Shown here: piece after piece, positions 1 to 6,008 of the stretch
How the letters are laid out: the number at the start of each line of letters is the position of its first letter
How positions within the stretch are numbered: position 1 is the first letter of the stretch
Notes under the pieces: model-generated
The model's input: the letters and a program-made list of their open reading frames with translations, nothing else
The model's database searches: none
Told to the model about the DNA's origin: nothing
Program-made: the position numbers and the translations under genes
Origin: Betaproteobacteria bacterium
Lineage (GTDB): Bacteria > Pseudomonadota > Gammaproteobacteria > Burkholderiales > Rhodocyclaceae
Direction: 5' to 3'
NCBI GenBank assembly: GCA_028868235.1
Contig: JAGWUW010000153.1
Coordinates: 1-6,630, forward strand
DNA length: 6,630 bases

Positions 1-915
1 AGTGTTTACCCGCACGACGGCGACGATTTGGAAACATTGTTGCGTAATGCCGATACGGCGATGTACCAGGCCAAGGATATCGGGCGCAACGCCTTCCAAT
101 TCTATTCGAGCGAAATGAATTCGAAATCGCTCGATCGGCTGATGATGGAAAGCAATTTGCGCCGGGCGCTGGTCCAGAACGAATTCGTCCTTCACTACCA
201 GCCTTTGGTCAATCTGGAAACCGGCCTCATTATTGGTGTCGAGGCCCTGATTCGCTGGCTGCACCCGGAACTCGGCATCATCATGCCGGATCGCTTCATC
301 CATGTGGCCGAGGAAACCGGCCTGATCAATCCGATCGGCGACTGGGTACTCTGCGAGGCCTGTCGTCAGGCGCAGGCCTGGTGTGACGATGGTTTGCCGC
401 CGATCACCATGGCGGTCAATGTTGCACCGGTACAGTTCCGACAATCCGGTTTTATCGAAGTTGTCGCAGGAGCCCTGGCGACTTCCGGCCTCGAGCCCGG
501 GCGCCTCGAACTCGAATTGACCGAGCGCACTGTCATGCATGATGCCGATATCAACATGGCGACTTTGTCGGCACTGCATCGCATGGGGGTCGAACTATCG
601 CTCGACGATTTCGGCACGGGCTATTCGTCACTTGCTTACCTGAAGCGCTTTCCGGTGGGCAAGCTGAAGATCGACCGCTCTTTCGTGAATGATCTGGAAA
701 CCGATCCCGACGACTGGGCCATTGCCTCGACCATTGTCAGCATGGGGCGTAGCCTGCGAATGACGGTCTTGGCTGAAGGGGTGGAAAAACCCGAACAATT
801 GGCGTTATTGCGTAAAATGGGCTGTGATATGGCGCAGGGCTATCATTTCAGCCGCCCGGTGTCGGCCGAAGGTATGGCGGACATGCTGAGTCGCCAACCC
901 TTCATCTGCAGGTAA
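1..915 (+). CDS. GGDEF/EAL-domain cyclic-di-GMP phosphodiesterase, C-terminal part (5' end outside window)
   Basis: The reading frame is open from the first base, so the gene starts upstream of the window; 304 residues are visible. The first ~30 residues (YPHDGDD, then LLRNADTAMYQAKDIGRN) match the end of a GGDEF domain. The GG(D/E)EF active site is outside the window, so cyclase activity cannot be judged. A full EAL domain follows from about residue 50. It carries the expected catalytic and metal-binding motifs in order: EALIRW (residue ~81), NVAP, ELTE, DDFGTGYSSL (~202), KLKIDRSF (~221), AEGVE and AQGY. It is therefore probably an active phosphodiesterase that hydrolyses c-di-GMP to pGpG and lowers the level of this second messenger. 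Any sensory or membrane part would be N-terminal and unseen. It stops 3 bp before the HMA gene, which suggests co-transcription. Class call very sure; biological input unknown. Confidence 0.96.
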   Translation, partial: SVYPHDGDDLETLLRNADTAMYQAKDIGRNAFQFYSSEMNSKSLDRLMMESNLRRALVQNEFVLHYQPLVNLETGLIIGVEALIRWLHPELGIIMPDRFIHVAEETGLINPIGDWVLCEACRQAQAWCDDGLPPITMAVNVAPVQFRQSGFIEVVAGALATSGLEPGRLELELTERTVMHDADINMATLSALHRMGVELSLDDFGTGYSSLAYLKRFPVGKLKIDRSFVNDLETDPDDWAIASTIVSMGRSLRMTVLAEGVEKPEQLALLRKMGCDMAQGYHFSRPVSAEGMADMLSRQPFICR

Positions 916-918
916 GCC

Positions 919-1125
919 ATGGAAAATACAGTGATAAAAATCGGCGGCATGAGCTGCCAGGGCTGTGTCAGGAACATCAATGAGGTGCTTGGTACCGTGC
1001 CCGGTGTCGCCTCGGCGGATGTTTCGCTGGAGGCTGGCGAAGCCAAGGTCGTCTTCGATCCACAACAGGTCAGCCGCACTTCTTTGATCGAGGCCATCGA
1101 GGATGCCGGTTTCGACGCAGAATAA
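919..1125 (+). CDS. Heavy-metal-associated (HMA) domain protein, CopZ-like metallochaperone
   Basis: This 68-residue protein is a single ferredoxin-like HMA domain. The metal-binding motif GMSCQGC (residues 10-16) supplies the Cys pair that in this family binds Cu(I) or another soft metal. The rest follows the family pattern, with VPGV after helix 1, VSLEAGEAKVVFD in the middle and an AIEDAGFDAE end. It has no signal peptide or membrane segment, so it should be cytosolic and hand metal to a P-type ATPase or regulator. The ATG lies 3 bp after the upstream stop, with a weak AGG at 910-912 as ribosome binding site, so translational coupling is likely. No copper ATPase or CueR-type regulator is in view; the next gene is selD. 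The family is clear, but the metal and partner are not. It could be a general thiol/metal carrier rather than a copper chaperone. Confidence 0.93.
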   Translation: MENTVIKIGGMSCQGCVRNINEVLGTVPGVASADVSLEAGEAKVVFDPQQVSRTSLIEAIEDAGFDAE

Positions 1126-1145
1126 ACTACACAGTCGATTTGTCT

Positions 1146-1150
1146 GAGAG
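1146..1150 (+). promoter_or_regulatory. Ribosome binding site that decides the selD start
   Basis: GAGAG lies 7 bp before GTG 1158. The TTG at 1140 in the same frame has no purine-rich stretch at a suitable distance, so GTG 1158 is preferred as the start. Confidence 0.6.
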
Positions 1151-1157
1151 AACCACC

Positions 1158-2204
1158 GTGCCGGAACAAACCGTTCGCTTGACCCAGCTTTCCCATGGTG
1201 GCGGCTGTGGTTGCAAGATCGCGCCCGCCGTCTTGCAGAAAATCCTGGCCAGTTCCGTGCCAGGTATCATTCCTCCCCAGCTGCTGGTGGGGACCGAAAC
1301 CAGCGATGATGCGGCGGTCTACCAGCTCAACCCGCAGCAGGCCATCGTGGCGACGACTGATTTTTTTATGCCCATCGTCGATGATCCGCACGATTTCGGG
1401 CGCATCGCCGCCACCAATGCCATTTCCGATGTCTATGCCATGGGGGGCACGCCATTGTTCGCTCTGGCGCTAGTTGGCATGCCGGTCAATGTCCTGCCGC
1501 TGGAAACTATCGGCAAGATACTCCAGGGCGGAGAGGATGTCTGCCGGGCGGCAGGTATTCCCATTGCCGGCGGGCACACTATCGATTCGGTCGAACCGAT
1601 TTACGGTCTGGTGGCAATTGGTGTGGTCAATCCTGCCCATCTCAAGCGTAATTCCGGCGCCCAGGCAGGTGATAAGCTGATCCTCGGCAAGCAACTTGGC
1701 GTGGGCATCTACAGCGCTGCGTTGAAAAAGGACCAACTGCACACCAGCGACTACGATGCGATGATTGCCACGACCACTCAGCTCAACACGCCGGGGCCGG
1801 TCTTGGCCTGTCTTGATGGAGTCCATGCCGTGACCGATGTCACTGGTTTCGGCCTAGCAGGGCATCTGCTTGAGATGTGCAAGGGAAGCGGCCTGCGTGC
1901 CCAGGTAAATTATGCCGATCTGCCGCTGCTGACTCGGGCACGTGAATTTGTCGGGGCCGGACTGATGACCGGTGCTTCAGGCCGCAACTGGGCTAGCTAT
2001 GGCGATAGCGTGTGCATGGCGGCCGGGCTGGATGAGGCGGCTCGCACACTGCTGACAGACCCCCAGACCTCTGGCGGCCTGCTGGTCTCCTGTGCCCCGG
2101 ATACTGTGACCGAGGTTCTGTCATTGTTCCTGCAGCACGGTTTCTCGCATGTGTCGGTCGTTGGTGAAATGAGCGATGGCGAACCAGGTATCGACGTCGT
2201 TTGA
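1158..2204 (+). CDS. selD: Selenide, water dikinase (selenophosphate synthetase)
   Basis: SelD uses ATP, selenide and water to make selenophosphate, the selenium donor for selenocysteine and for 2-selenouridine in tRNA; it acts in the cytosol. With the GTG start it has 348 residues, close to the ~347 of E. coli SelD. It opens with a TVRLTQLSHGGGCGCK segment whose Cys17 and Lys20 fall at the known E. coli active-site positions. Here that residue is Cys (TGT), not the UGA-encoded Sec found in some organisms. Further family motifs are TSDDAAVY, TTDFFMPIVDDP, GRIAATNAISDVYAMGG (nucleotide- and metal-binding region) and GGHTIDSVEPIYGL, followed by the C-terminal AIRS domain (DVTGFGLAGHLLEM, LLTDPQTSGGLL). 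A TTG at 1140 would add six residues but lacks a ribosome binding site. It lies about 32 bp after the HMA gene and is probably in the same operon. Neither mnmH/selU nor selA/selB follows in the window. Confidence 0.97.
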   Translation: MPEQTVRLTQLSHGGGCGCKIAPAVLQKILASSVPGIIPPQLLVGTETSDDAAVYQLNPQQAIVATTDFFMPIVDDPHDFGRIAATNAISDVYAMGGTPLFALALVGMPVNVLPLETIGKILQGGEDVCRAAGIPIAGGHTIDSVEPIYGLVAIGVVNPAHLKRNSGAQAGDKLILGKQLGVGIYSAALKKDQLHTSDYDAMIATTTQLNTPGPVLACLDGVHAVTDVTGFGLAGHLLEMCKGSGLRAQVNYADLPLLTRAREFVGAGLMTGASGRNWASYGDSVCMAAGLDEAARTLLTDPQTSGGLLVSCAPDTVTEVLSLFLQHGFSHVSVVGEMSDGEPGIDVV

Positions 2205-2299
2205 GTTCTTTCGAAAATCCAAGTGGGGCAACAACCACTAGCCGATGATTCGGACTCAGCATTTTCCGGCGATAAACGAGACTGGCGATGCCTCGTGTT

Positions 2300-2325
2300 T
2301 TGACAACCGATTTTCGATCGGTCAA
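2300..2325. repeat. Imperfect inverted repeat (hairpin or operator-like)
   Basis: The arms TTGAC-CGAT and ATCG-GTCAA pair over 9 bp when the three bases AAC on the left side are bulged out; the loop is about 5 bases (TTTTC-like). No T-run follows on the plus strand, so it is a poor intrinsic terminator. It could be a protein-binding palindrome or chance. Confidence 0.3.
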
Positions 2326-2344
2326 AGGTGCCTGCACGTCCTAA

Positions 2345-2644
2345 CCAGCTAAAGCTACTGCTGATTTTGCGAAGGATTTCGGTGCCCGATTACTGGAACG
2401 CGCAGAATTTGCGCTGCTTGCCCAAGCGATGCACCCGAGCTTCGAGAAAGGGCTTTCTTCTTACGAAGGTCTTGAGATGCGGCAAAGCAAAAGTGGGGTC
2501 ATGCCCAGTGACCGAGAGCTGTCTTTTCCTGAAATCAACCGGCTTCGCGTGGGAGGCACTGAATTAAGCTATCTCGTCGAGGAGGAGGGGGCTGGAATGC
2601 AGCAGACGATCCAGTTTTTCGGATACTTCATCCGGGAAATGTGA
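2345..2644 (+). pseudogene. Unassigned open frame, possible remnant of a gene lacking its start
   Basis: The frame is open for 99 codons after a TAA at 2342 and ends at TGA 2642. The first ATG is at 2429 and would give 71 residues, but it has no Shine-Dalgarno sequence. The protein-like texture begins well before it (ADFAKDFGARLLERAEFALL), so an intact start seems to be missing. The translation is soluble-looking, of mixed charge and not low in complexity, for example AQAMHPSFEKGL, FPEINRLRVGGTELSYLVEE and a FFGYFIREM end. In the same frame a short reading starts at ATG 2288 and hits the TAA at 2342, so one nonsense change could have split a longer gene. I do not recognise the family, and it may be a chance frame. 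It points away from selD toward the 3' end of bfd. Confidence 0.3.
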
Positions 2645-2709
2645 AACTTGCTTCCCTATTCTGGTACGTGTGTCTTGGTGCGTGTAGATCGCGAATGTGC
2701 TTAAAGCTC

Positions 2710-2913
2710 TTAGGCTGCCCGCCGGGTAGCTTTTCCAGGCTTTGCCGACTCACCATGCACTTCGCGCAGGCAATCGTGCGCACAGGAAGCGCAGCGACCA
2801 CAATCGCGAGTGATGCCAAGGTCGCGGCGCAGATCTTTCAGCGTACGGGCACCGCCCTGGGCAGCTTCACGAATTTGCCGATCGGTGACTGCCTTGCAGA
2901 CACAGACATACAT
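2710..2913 (-). CDS. bfd: Bacterioferritin-associated ferredoxin, [2Fe-2S] BFD-like protein
   Basis: Bfd docks on bacterioferritin and passes electrons through its [2Fe-2S] cluster to release stored iron as Fe(II). The 67-residue product starts MYVCVCKAVTDRQIREA, like E. coli Bfd. It has the four cluster ligands in the family spacing: Cys4 and Cys6, then Cys38 and Cys41 in the DCGRCASC stretch. Two additional cysteines follow at 44 and 48. The length is usual for the family (about 64-75). The start is well set: ATG with CGGAG 7 bp upstream (2921-2925 on the plus strand) and a near-consensus promoter with a Fur-box-like site, so iron starvation should induce it. No bfr (bacterioferritin) gene is in the window; its natural upstream neighbour may have been lost at the IS junction 28 bp beyond the promoter. 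Identity very likely. Confidence 0.93.
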   Translation of the reverse strand: MYVCVCKAVTDRQIREAAQGGARTLKDLRRDLGITRDCGRCASCAHDCLREVHGESAKPGKATRRAA

Positions 2914-2937
2914 GAATGATCTCCGTTTTTTGCAGGT

Positions 2938-2956
2938 AATGAGAACAATTCTTATT
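2938..2956. promoter_or_regulatory. Fur-box-like operator over the bfd -10 region
   Basis: AATGAGAACAATTCTTATT is a 19-bp imperfect palindrome in which 14 of 19 positions are symmetric. It resembles the Fur consensus GATAATGATAATCATTATC and the GAGAA/TTCTC variants. It overlaps the end of the -10 hexamer and the expected start point, so iron-loaded Fur would block RNA polymerase. The site fits the iron-release role of Bfd. Confidence 0.72.
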
Positions 2957-2981
2957 GTATGTAGATGCGAATGAATGTCAA
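2954..2981 (-). promoter_or_regulatory. Sigma70-type promoter of bfd
   Basis: Reading the minus strand, TTGACA (2976-2981) matches the -35 consensus exactly. It is followed after 16 bp by TACAAT (2954-2959), five of six matches to the -10 consensus. Transcription would begin around 2945-2948, some 30 bases before the bfd ATG. Confidence 0.8.
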
Positions 2982-3009
2982 TAACTTTTGTCGGTTTTTA
3001 TTGCTTCAG

Positions 3010-3082
3010 TGCGTATTCCGGCGAAGCTGGACAGCGATTCCAAGCAAAGCTGGACACCCATTCCGGAGCAAGCTGGACAGTC
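3010..3082. repeat. Left terminal repeats of the IS21 element (three copies)
   Basis: The core AAGCTGGACA occurs at 3024, 3047 and 3070, exactly 23 bp apart, each preceded by ATTCC. The outermost copy has a gap of four bases between ATTCC and the core, where the other two have five. Such end arrays are binding sites for the IstA transposase in this family. Confidence 0.9.
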
Positions 3083-3248
3083 GGCGCGTAGCGACGCGGG
3101 GTGTTGGGGTTTTACACGGGTGATGTCATCGGGGTCAAGTTTTTGGAGTTGGGCGTAGAGTTATCCACGGCCGGCCGACAGGCGGCGCTCCTTCTATAGC
3201 CGGCTGGCTGGCGGCCGGCGGTGGGTAACTCGGTGAGCACGGACGGGT

Positions 3249-3983
3249 TCATGCAGGTTTGCCTTTCTTGCGCAGGGATTCGCCATCGAGGTTAAGGCAG
3301 TGTGCCTGATGGACCAGGCGGTCGAGGATGGCATCGGCCAGGGTCGGGTCGCCGATGGCGGCATGCCAGTGCTGCACGGGCAGCTGGCTGGTGATGATGG
3401 TCGAGCGACAGCCATGGCGGTCATCGACGATTTCCAGCAGGTCGCGGCGGCTCTCATCGGTGAGCGGTGCCAATCCCCAATCATCAATGACCAGCACCTC
3501 GGTTCTTGCCATCTGGGCCAGGGTCTTGGCATAACTGCCATCGTGTCGGCCGAGCGCCAGTGCCGGCAGCAAACGCGGCAGGCGGGCATAGAGGACGCTG
3601 TGGCCGTGCCGACAGGCCTGGTTGGCCAGCGCGCAGGCGAGGAAGGTCTTGCCGACGCCGGTTGGGCCGCACACGAGCACATTCTGGTGCGCCTTGACCC
3701 AGTCACCGGCCATCAGCCGGGCGAACAGCGCCCGGTCGAGGCCGCGGGGATGCCGGAAATCGACGTCCTCCGGCGTGGCCGCCTGCTTGAGCTTGGCACG
3801 TTTCAAGCGGGCGGCATTCTGGCGCGATTCGCGCTCGGCGGCTTCGCTGTCGAGTAGCAAGCCCAGACGTTCGTCGAAACTGAGTTGGCCGATGTCGGCC
3901 TGCTGAGCTTGTGCCGCCAGCGCGCGGGCCATGCCGGTCAGACGCAACTGCTGCAAACGGTCAAGGGTGGGATGGTGAAGCAA
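3249..3983 (-). CDS. istB: IS21-family transposition helper ATPase IstB
   Basis: IstB is an AAA+ ATPase related to DnaC. It assembles on target DNA and activates the IstA transposase. The 244 residues include Walker A GPTGVGKT (106-113), Walker B VLVIDDWG (163-170), a sensor-1 region TIITSQ (195-200) and the ADAILDRL stretch (216-223) typical of the family. The N-terminal part (HPTLDRLQQLRLTGMARAL) is the family's IstA-contact region. The start is TTG at 3983 with AAAGGA upstream. It lies 17 bp after the istA stop, and the frame is closed by a TGA just upstream, so no other start fits the conserved N-terminus. The length is normal and there is no break, so it is probably functional. Confidence 0.95.
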   Translation of the reverse strand: MLHHPTLDRLQQLRLTGMARALAAQAQQADIGQLSFDERLGLLLDSEAAERESRQNAARLKRAKLKQAATPEDVDFRHPRGLDRALFARLMAGDWVKAHQNVLVCGPTGVGKTFLACALANQACRHGHSVLYARLPRLLPALALGRHDGSYAKTLAQMARTEVLVIDDWGLAPLTDESRRDLLEIVDDRHGCRSTIITSQLPVQHWHAAIGDPTLADAILDRLVHQAHCLNLDGESLRKKGKPA

Positions 3984-4000
3984 AGTGAGGTCCTTTCAGG

Positions 4001-5539
4001 TCAGTGGTAATAGGCCGGGCCGCGCACATTGGCGTGGTCCAGGGGAAGCGAGGTTTGGGCGGGCGCAGCCACGCGGTGCCTGTCCAAGCCATGCTTGAGA
4101 ATGGACTTCAGGCTGCCGTAGCTCGGCGCATGGATGGCAATGGCCCGCTCACAGGCGGCTTCCAGGCGGGCCTCCCCGTAGGTCTTGGCCAGCCCCAGAA
4201 TGCCCAGGCAACTGCGGTAGCCCTGTTGCGGATGGCGCCGCTGATGCAGGACATGTGCGATGACTGCTTTGGTGTGACCACCGATGCGCCCGGCCCAGTC
4301 GAGCAGACGCGGCGCATTCCAGCCATTCACCGCCTGATGTGCCGGCGTCATGTGTGCATCGAGCGTCGTGTGCCGACCCCGTACGCTGTTGCGCGCATGG
4401 CTGGCAATCCGCTGGCCACGCTGAAATACCTCTATGGTGGTGGCGGTCACCCGGACATCGACCTTCTGCCGGGCGAAGCGGAACGGCACCGAGTAGTAAT
4501 GCCCGGCCACTTCGATGTGATAGTCGATGCCGACGGTAGAAACCTTCCATTCGGCAAACTCGTAGCGCGTACCGGGCAAGGCGCGCAGGGCCGGCTGGTC
4601 GAGTTCGGCGAACGTGCTGGCTCGACTGCCGGGTAGTTTCTTGAACGGTCGCTGGTTGAGGTCAGTCAGCAAGCCGGCAATCTGCCGGTTCAACTCATCG
4701 AGGCTGAAGAACCGCTGGTGGCGCAGCCGGGCCAGAATCCAGCGCTCGACCAGCAGCACACCAGCTTCAACCTTGGCCTTGTCTTTCGGGTGCCGGGGCC
4801 GTGCCGGAATGACCGCGGTACCGTAATGCTCGGCCAGGTCACGGTAGGTCGGGTTGAGCTGCGGGTCGTAGGCGCAGGCCTTGTTCACGCCACTCTTGAG
4901 ATTATCGGGAACGAGCACCGCCGGTGTCCCGCCGAAGAATTCGAAGGCGCGGACGTGACTGCCAATCCAGTCCGCCAACCCCTGGCTCCAGGTCGCTTCG
5001 CAGTAGGTGTAGTTCGAGGCGCCCAGGACGGCGACGAACAGTGCGGCCTGACGGATTTCGCCGGTTTGCGGGTCGGTAATGGGGACGGTCGGTCCGGCGT
5101 AATCGACGAACAGCTTCTCGCCCGGCGCATGGGTTTGCCGCATCGAGACCGACAGCCGCCCAGCCCAGCCCCGGTAATGCTGGCAGAACCGGCTGTACTG
5201 ATAGCCGTCCGGATGCTCGGCCTTGTACTCCTGCCACAGCAAATCGAGCGTCACGCCCTTGCGGCGCAGCTCACGATGAACACCCGCCCAGTCGGGCTCG
5301 GGCCGTTTGTTCGAGGACGGCGCCGGTGGCGGATACAGGGCGGCCTCGACCGCTGTCTCGGTCAAGCCAACCGGCAACGGATAGCCAATACCAGCCAGCT
5401 TGGCTCGCCGGAGAATCTCACCGACCGTCGTCGGCGAAGCAACGACAGCGCGGGCTATCTCACGATGGCTGCGCCTGCCCTCGTGGTGCAGACGCAATAC
5501 TTCCAGAATCTTGCGCATGGGTAACCTGCTAAATGCCAT
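4001..5539 (-). CDS. istA: IS21-family transposase IstA
   Basis: IstA cuts and joins the element ends. The 512 residues show an N-terminal helix-turn-helix (about 8-50, MRKILEVLRLHHEGRRSHREIARAVVASPTTVGEILRRAKL region) for end binding. An rve-type DDE catalytic core follows: Asp146 in FVDYAGP, Asp212 in VPDNLKSG and Glu258 in KAKVEAG. The C-terminal part has the HYYSVPFR beta-barrel motif of Mu-subdomain-like transposases. The ATG at 5539 has a modest GAGG five bases upstream; ATG 5518 is an alternative that begins right at the helix-turn-helix. No frameshift or stop interrupts it, so the enzyme is probably active. It ends 17 bp before istB and is likely translated from the same message. Confidence 0.95.
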   Translation of the reverse strand: MAFSRLPMRKILEVLRLHHEGRRSHREIARAVVASPTTVGEILRRAKLAGIGYPLPVGLTETAVEAALYPPPAPSSNKRPEPDWAGVHRELRRKGVTLDLLWQEYKAEHPDGYQYSRFCQHYRGWAGRLSVSMRQTHAPGEKLFVDYAGPTVPITDPQTGEIRQAALFVAVLGASNYTYCEATWSQGLADWIGSHVRAFEFFGGTPAVLVPDNLKSGVNKACAYDPQLNPTYRDLAEHYGTAVIPARPRHPKDKAKVEAGVLLVERWILARLRHQRFFSLDELNRQIAGLLTDLNQRPFKKLPGSRASTFAELDQPALRALPGTRYEFAEWKVSTVGIDYHIEVAGHYYSVPFRFARQKVDVRVTATTIEVFQRGQRIASHARNSVRGRHTTLDAHMTPAHQAVNGWNAPRLLDWAGRIGGHTKAVIAHVLHQRRHPQQGYRSCLGILGLAKTYGEARLEAACERAIAIHAPSYGSLKSILKHGLDRHRVAAPAQTSLPLDHANVRGPAYYH

Positions 5540-5604
5540 GTGGGCCTCGACAAAATCGCCGAGGGTGCCACGGTTACCCCGCGTCCTACGCTACCGCCTC
5601 CAAC

Positions 5605-5698
5605 TGTCCAGCTTGCCTTGGAATCAGTGTCCAGCTTCCGTTGGAATCACTGTCCAGCTTGCCATGGAATCCGTGTCCAGCTTGGGCTGGAATTCGCA
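5605..5698. repeat. Right terminal repeats of the IS21 element (four copies)
   Basis: TGTCCAGCTT, the reverse complement of the left core, occurs at 5605, 5628, 5651 and 5674. The period is exactly 23 bp, and each copy is followed after five bases by GGAAT. This end has one copy more than the left end. The array lies upstream of istA and each copy carries a TGGACA on the minus strand, so it may also supply promoter elements. Confidence 0.9.
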
Positions 5699-5978
5699 GC
5701 TTACTCTCATCCTGGTTGGGGTTGGCTGGAATTTCGGCTTTGTCGGGGCATCCGCTCTGGTGTTGGAATGTCATCACCCCGAAGAGAAAAACCGCGTTCA
5801 GTCCTTCAACGACTTCATCGTGTTCGGGGTGGTCGGTTTTGGCGCCTATTTGTCCGGCAGCCTGTTGACAGCGTATGGTTGGCATACCGTTCTTGGTGTG
5901 TCTTTCATTCCGTAGGTATTGACAATACTTGCCTTGGCACACTCGAACATGCAACGTGGCAGTCGACTCTCCGCCTAG
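5699..5978 (+). pseudogene. MFS transporter, C-terminal remnant cut by the IS21 element
   Basis: Right after the IS tip the frame reads as the late part of a major facilitator superfamily permease. It contains GVGWNFGFVGASALVLECHHPEEK (5718-5789), then RVQSFNDFIVFGVVGFGAYLSGSLLTAYGW and VLGVSFIP. These correspond to a conserved cytoplasmic loop followed by two membrane helices; the N-terminal two thirds or more are gone. At 5913-5915 a TAG interrupts the frame. Beyond it the same frame continues with hydrophobic VLTILALA and ends at TAG 5976. A Leu codon (TTG) changed to TAG would explain the break (SFIP-L-VLTILALA). There is no start of its own; the open frame leading in from the IS is fortuitous. 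The transported substrate cannot be told. Confidence 0.82.
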
Positions 5979-5994
5979 CGGGAGTCGATTTGCC
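5958..5994. terminator. Strong hairpin between converging genes, possible transcription boundary
   Basis: The stem consists of CCGC/GCGG, a bulged T, TCGACTC/GAGTCGA, a small internal loop and GGCA/TGCC, around a three-base CTA loop. No T-tract follows on either strand, so it is not a classical intrinsic terminator. It lies between the MFS remnant (plus) and the small minus-strand gene, where a two-way stop signal would be expected. Confidence 0.4.
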
Positions 5995-6008
5995 TCGGCT
6001 GCACCAGC

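Larger units (their letters stand above)
2205..2709. other. About 500 bp without a recognisable gene, between selD and bfd
   Basis: This stretch holds the 3' side of selD and the 3' side of bfd, which converge on it. I see no clear terminator with a T-tract for either gene. The only longer frame that looks protein-like is the one listed at 2345-2644. An imperfect inverted repeat sits at 2300-2325. The base and codon texture is less GC-rich at third positions than in selD, which fits decayed or acquired DNA. Nothing here matches a tRNA, an rRNA or a repeat array by eye. Confidence 0.5.
3010..5698 (-). mobile_element. Complete IS21-family insertion sequence (2689 bp)
   Basis: The element carries istA and istB in the usual order on the minus strand, both apparently intact. 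The ends are set by matching tips read inward: TGCGTATTCC at 3010 and, on the other strand, TGCGAATTCC ending at 5698. This gives the TG...CA termini of the family. Both ends hold several copies of a 23-bp-period repeat with the core AAGCTGGACA. The immediate flanks (TTCAG on the left, GCTTA on the right) do not match, so no target duplication is visible. About 170 bp between the left repeats and istB (3083-3248) are non-coding, with GC-rich palindromes such as GGCCGGCC. I cannot name the exact IS. Confidence 0.93.

Noticed and set aside
2222..2239. AGTGG...CCACT hairpin as selD terminator
   Set aside because: The stem is only 5 bp with an 8-base loop, and no T-tract follows.
1993..2337. 114-codon minus-strand frame over the end of selD
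   Set aside because: It lies mostly antisense to the conserved C-terminal domain of SelD and has no motif.
2328..2567. 79-codon plus-strand frame overlapping the unassigned frame
   Set aside because: It is rich in Arg, Cys and Lys, as out-of-frame translations are, and has no ribosome binding site; the frame at 2345-2644 looks more protein-like.
3024..3079. Regular short repeats that could suggest a CRISPR array
   Set aside because: The 23-bp period with about 10-bp cores, and the inverted copies at the other end of istAB, identify them as IS21 terminal repeats; there is no room for spacers.
3161..3169. TTATCCACG, a DnaA-box-like 9-mer
   Set aside because: It is a single copy inside the IS non-coding part, with no AT-rich region or further boxes, so not an origin.
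3300..3857. 185-codon plus-strand frame opposite istB
   Set aside because: It is a shadow of istB, which carries intact Walker A and B motifs on the other strand.
4004..5524. Long plus-strand open frames opposite istA (4004-4636, 4718-5524)
   Set aside because: They are antisense shadows of a GC-rich coding sequence; istA has all transposase motifs and these frames have no recognisable domain.
5400..5915. 171-codon frame running from inside istA across the IS end into the MFS sequence
   Set aside because: The part before 5699 is antisense to istA and the terminal repeats; only the portion from 5699 on resembles a protein, so it is a chance fusion.
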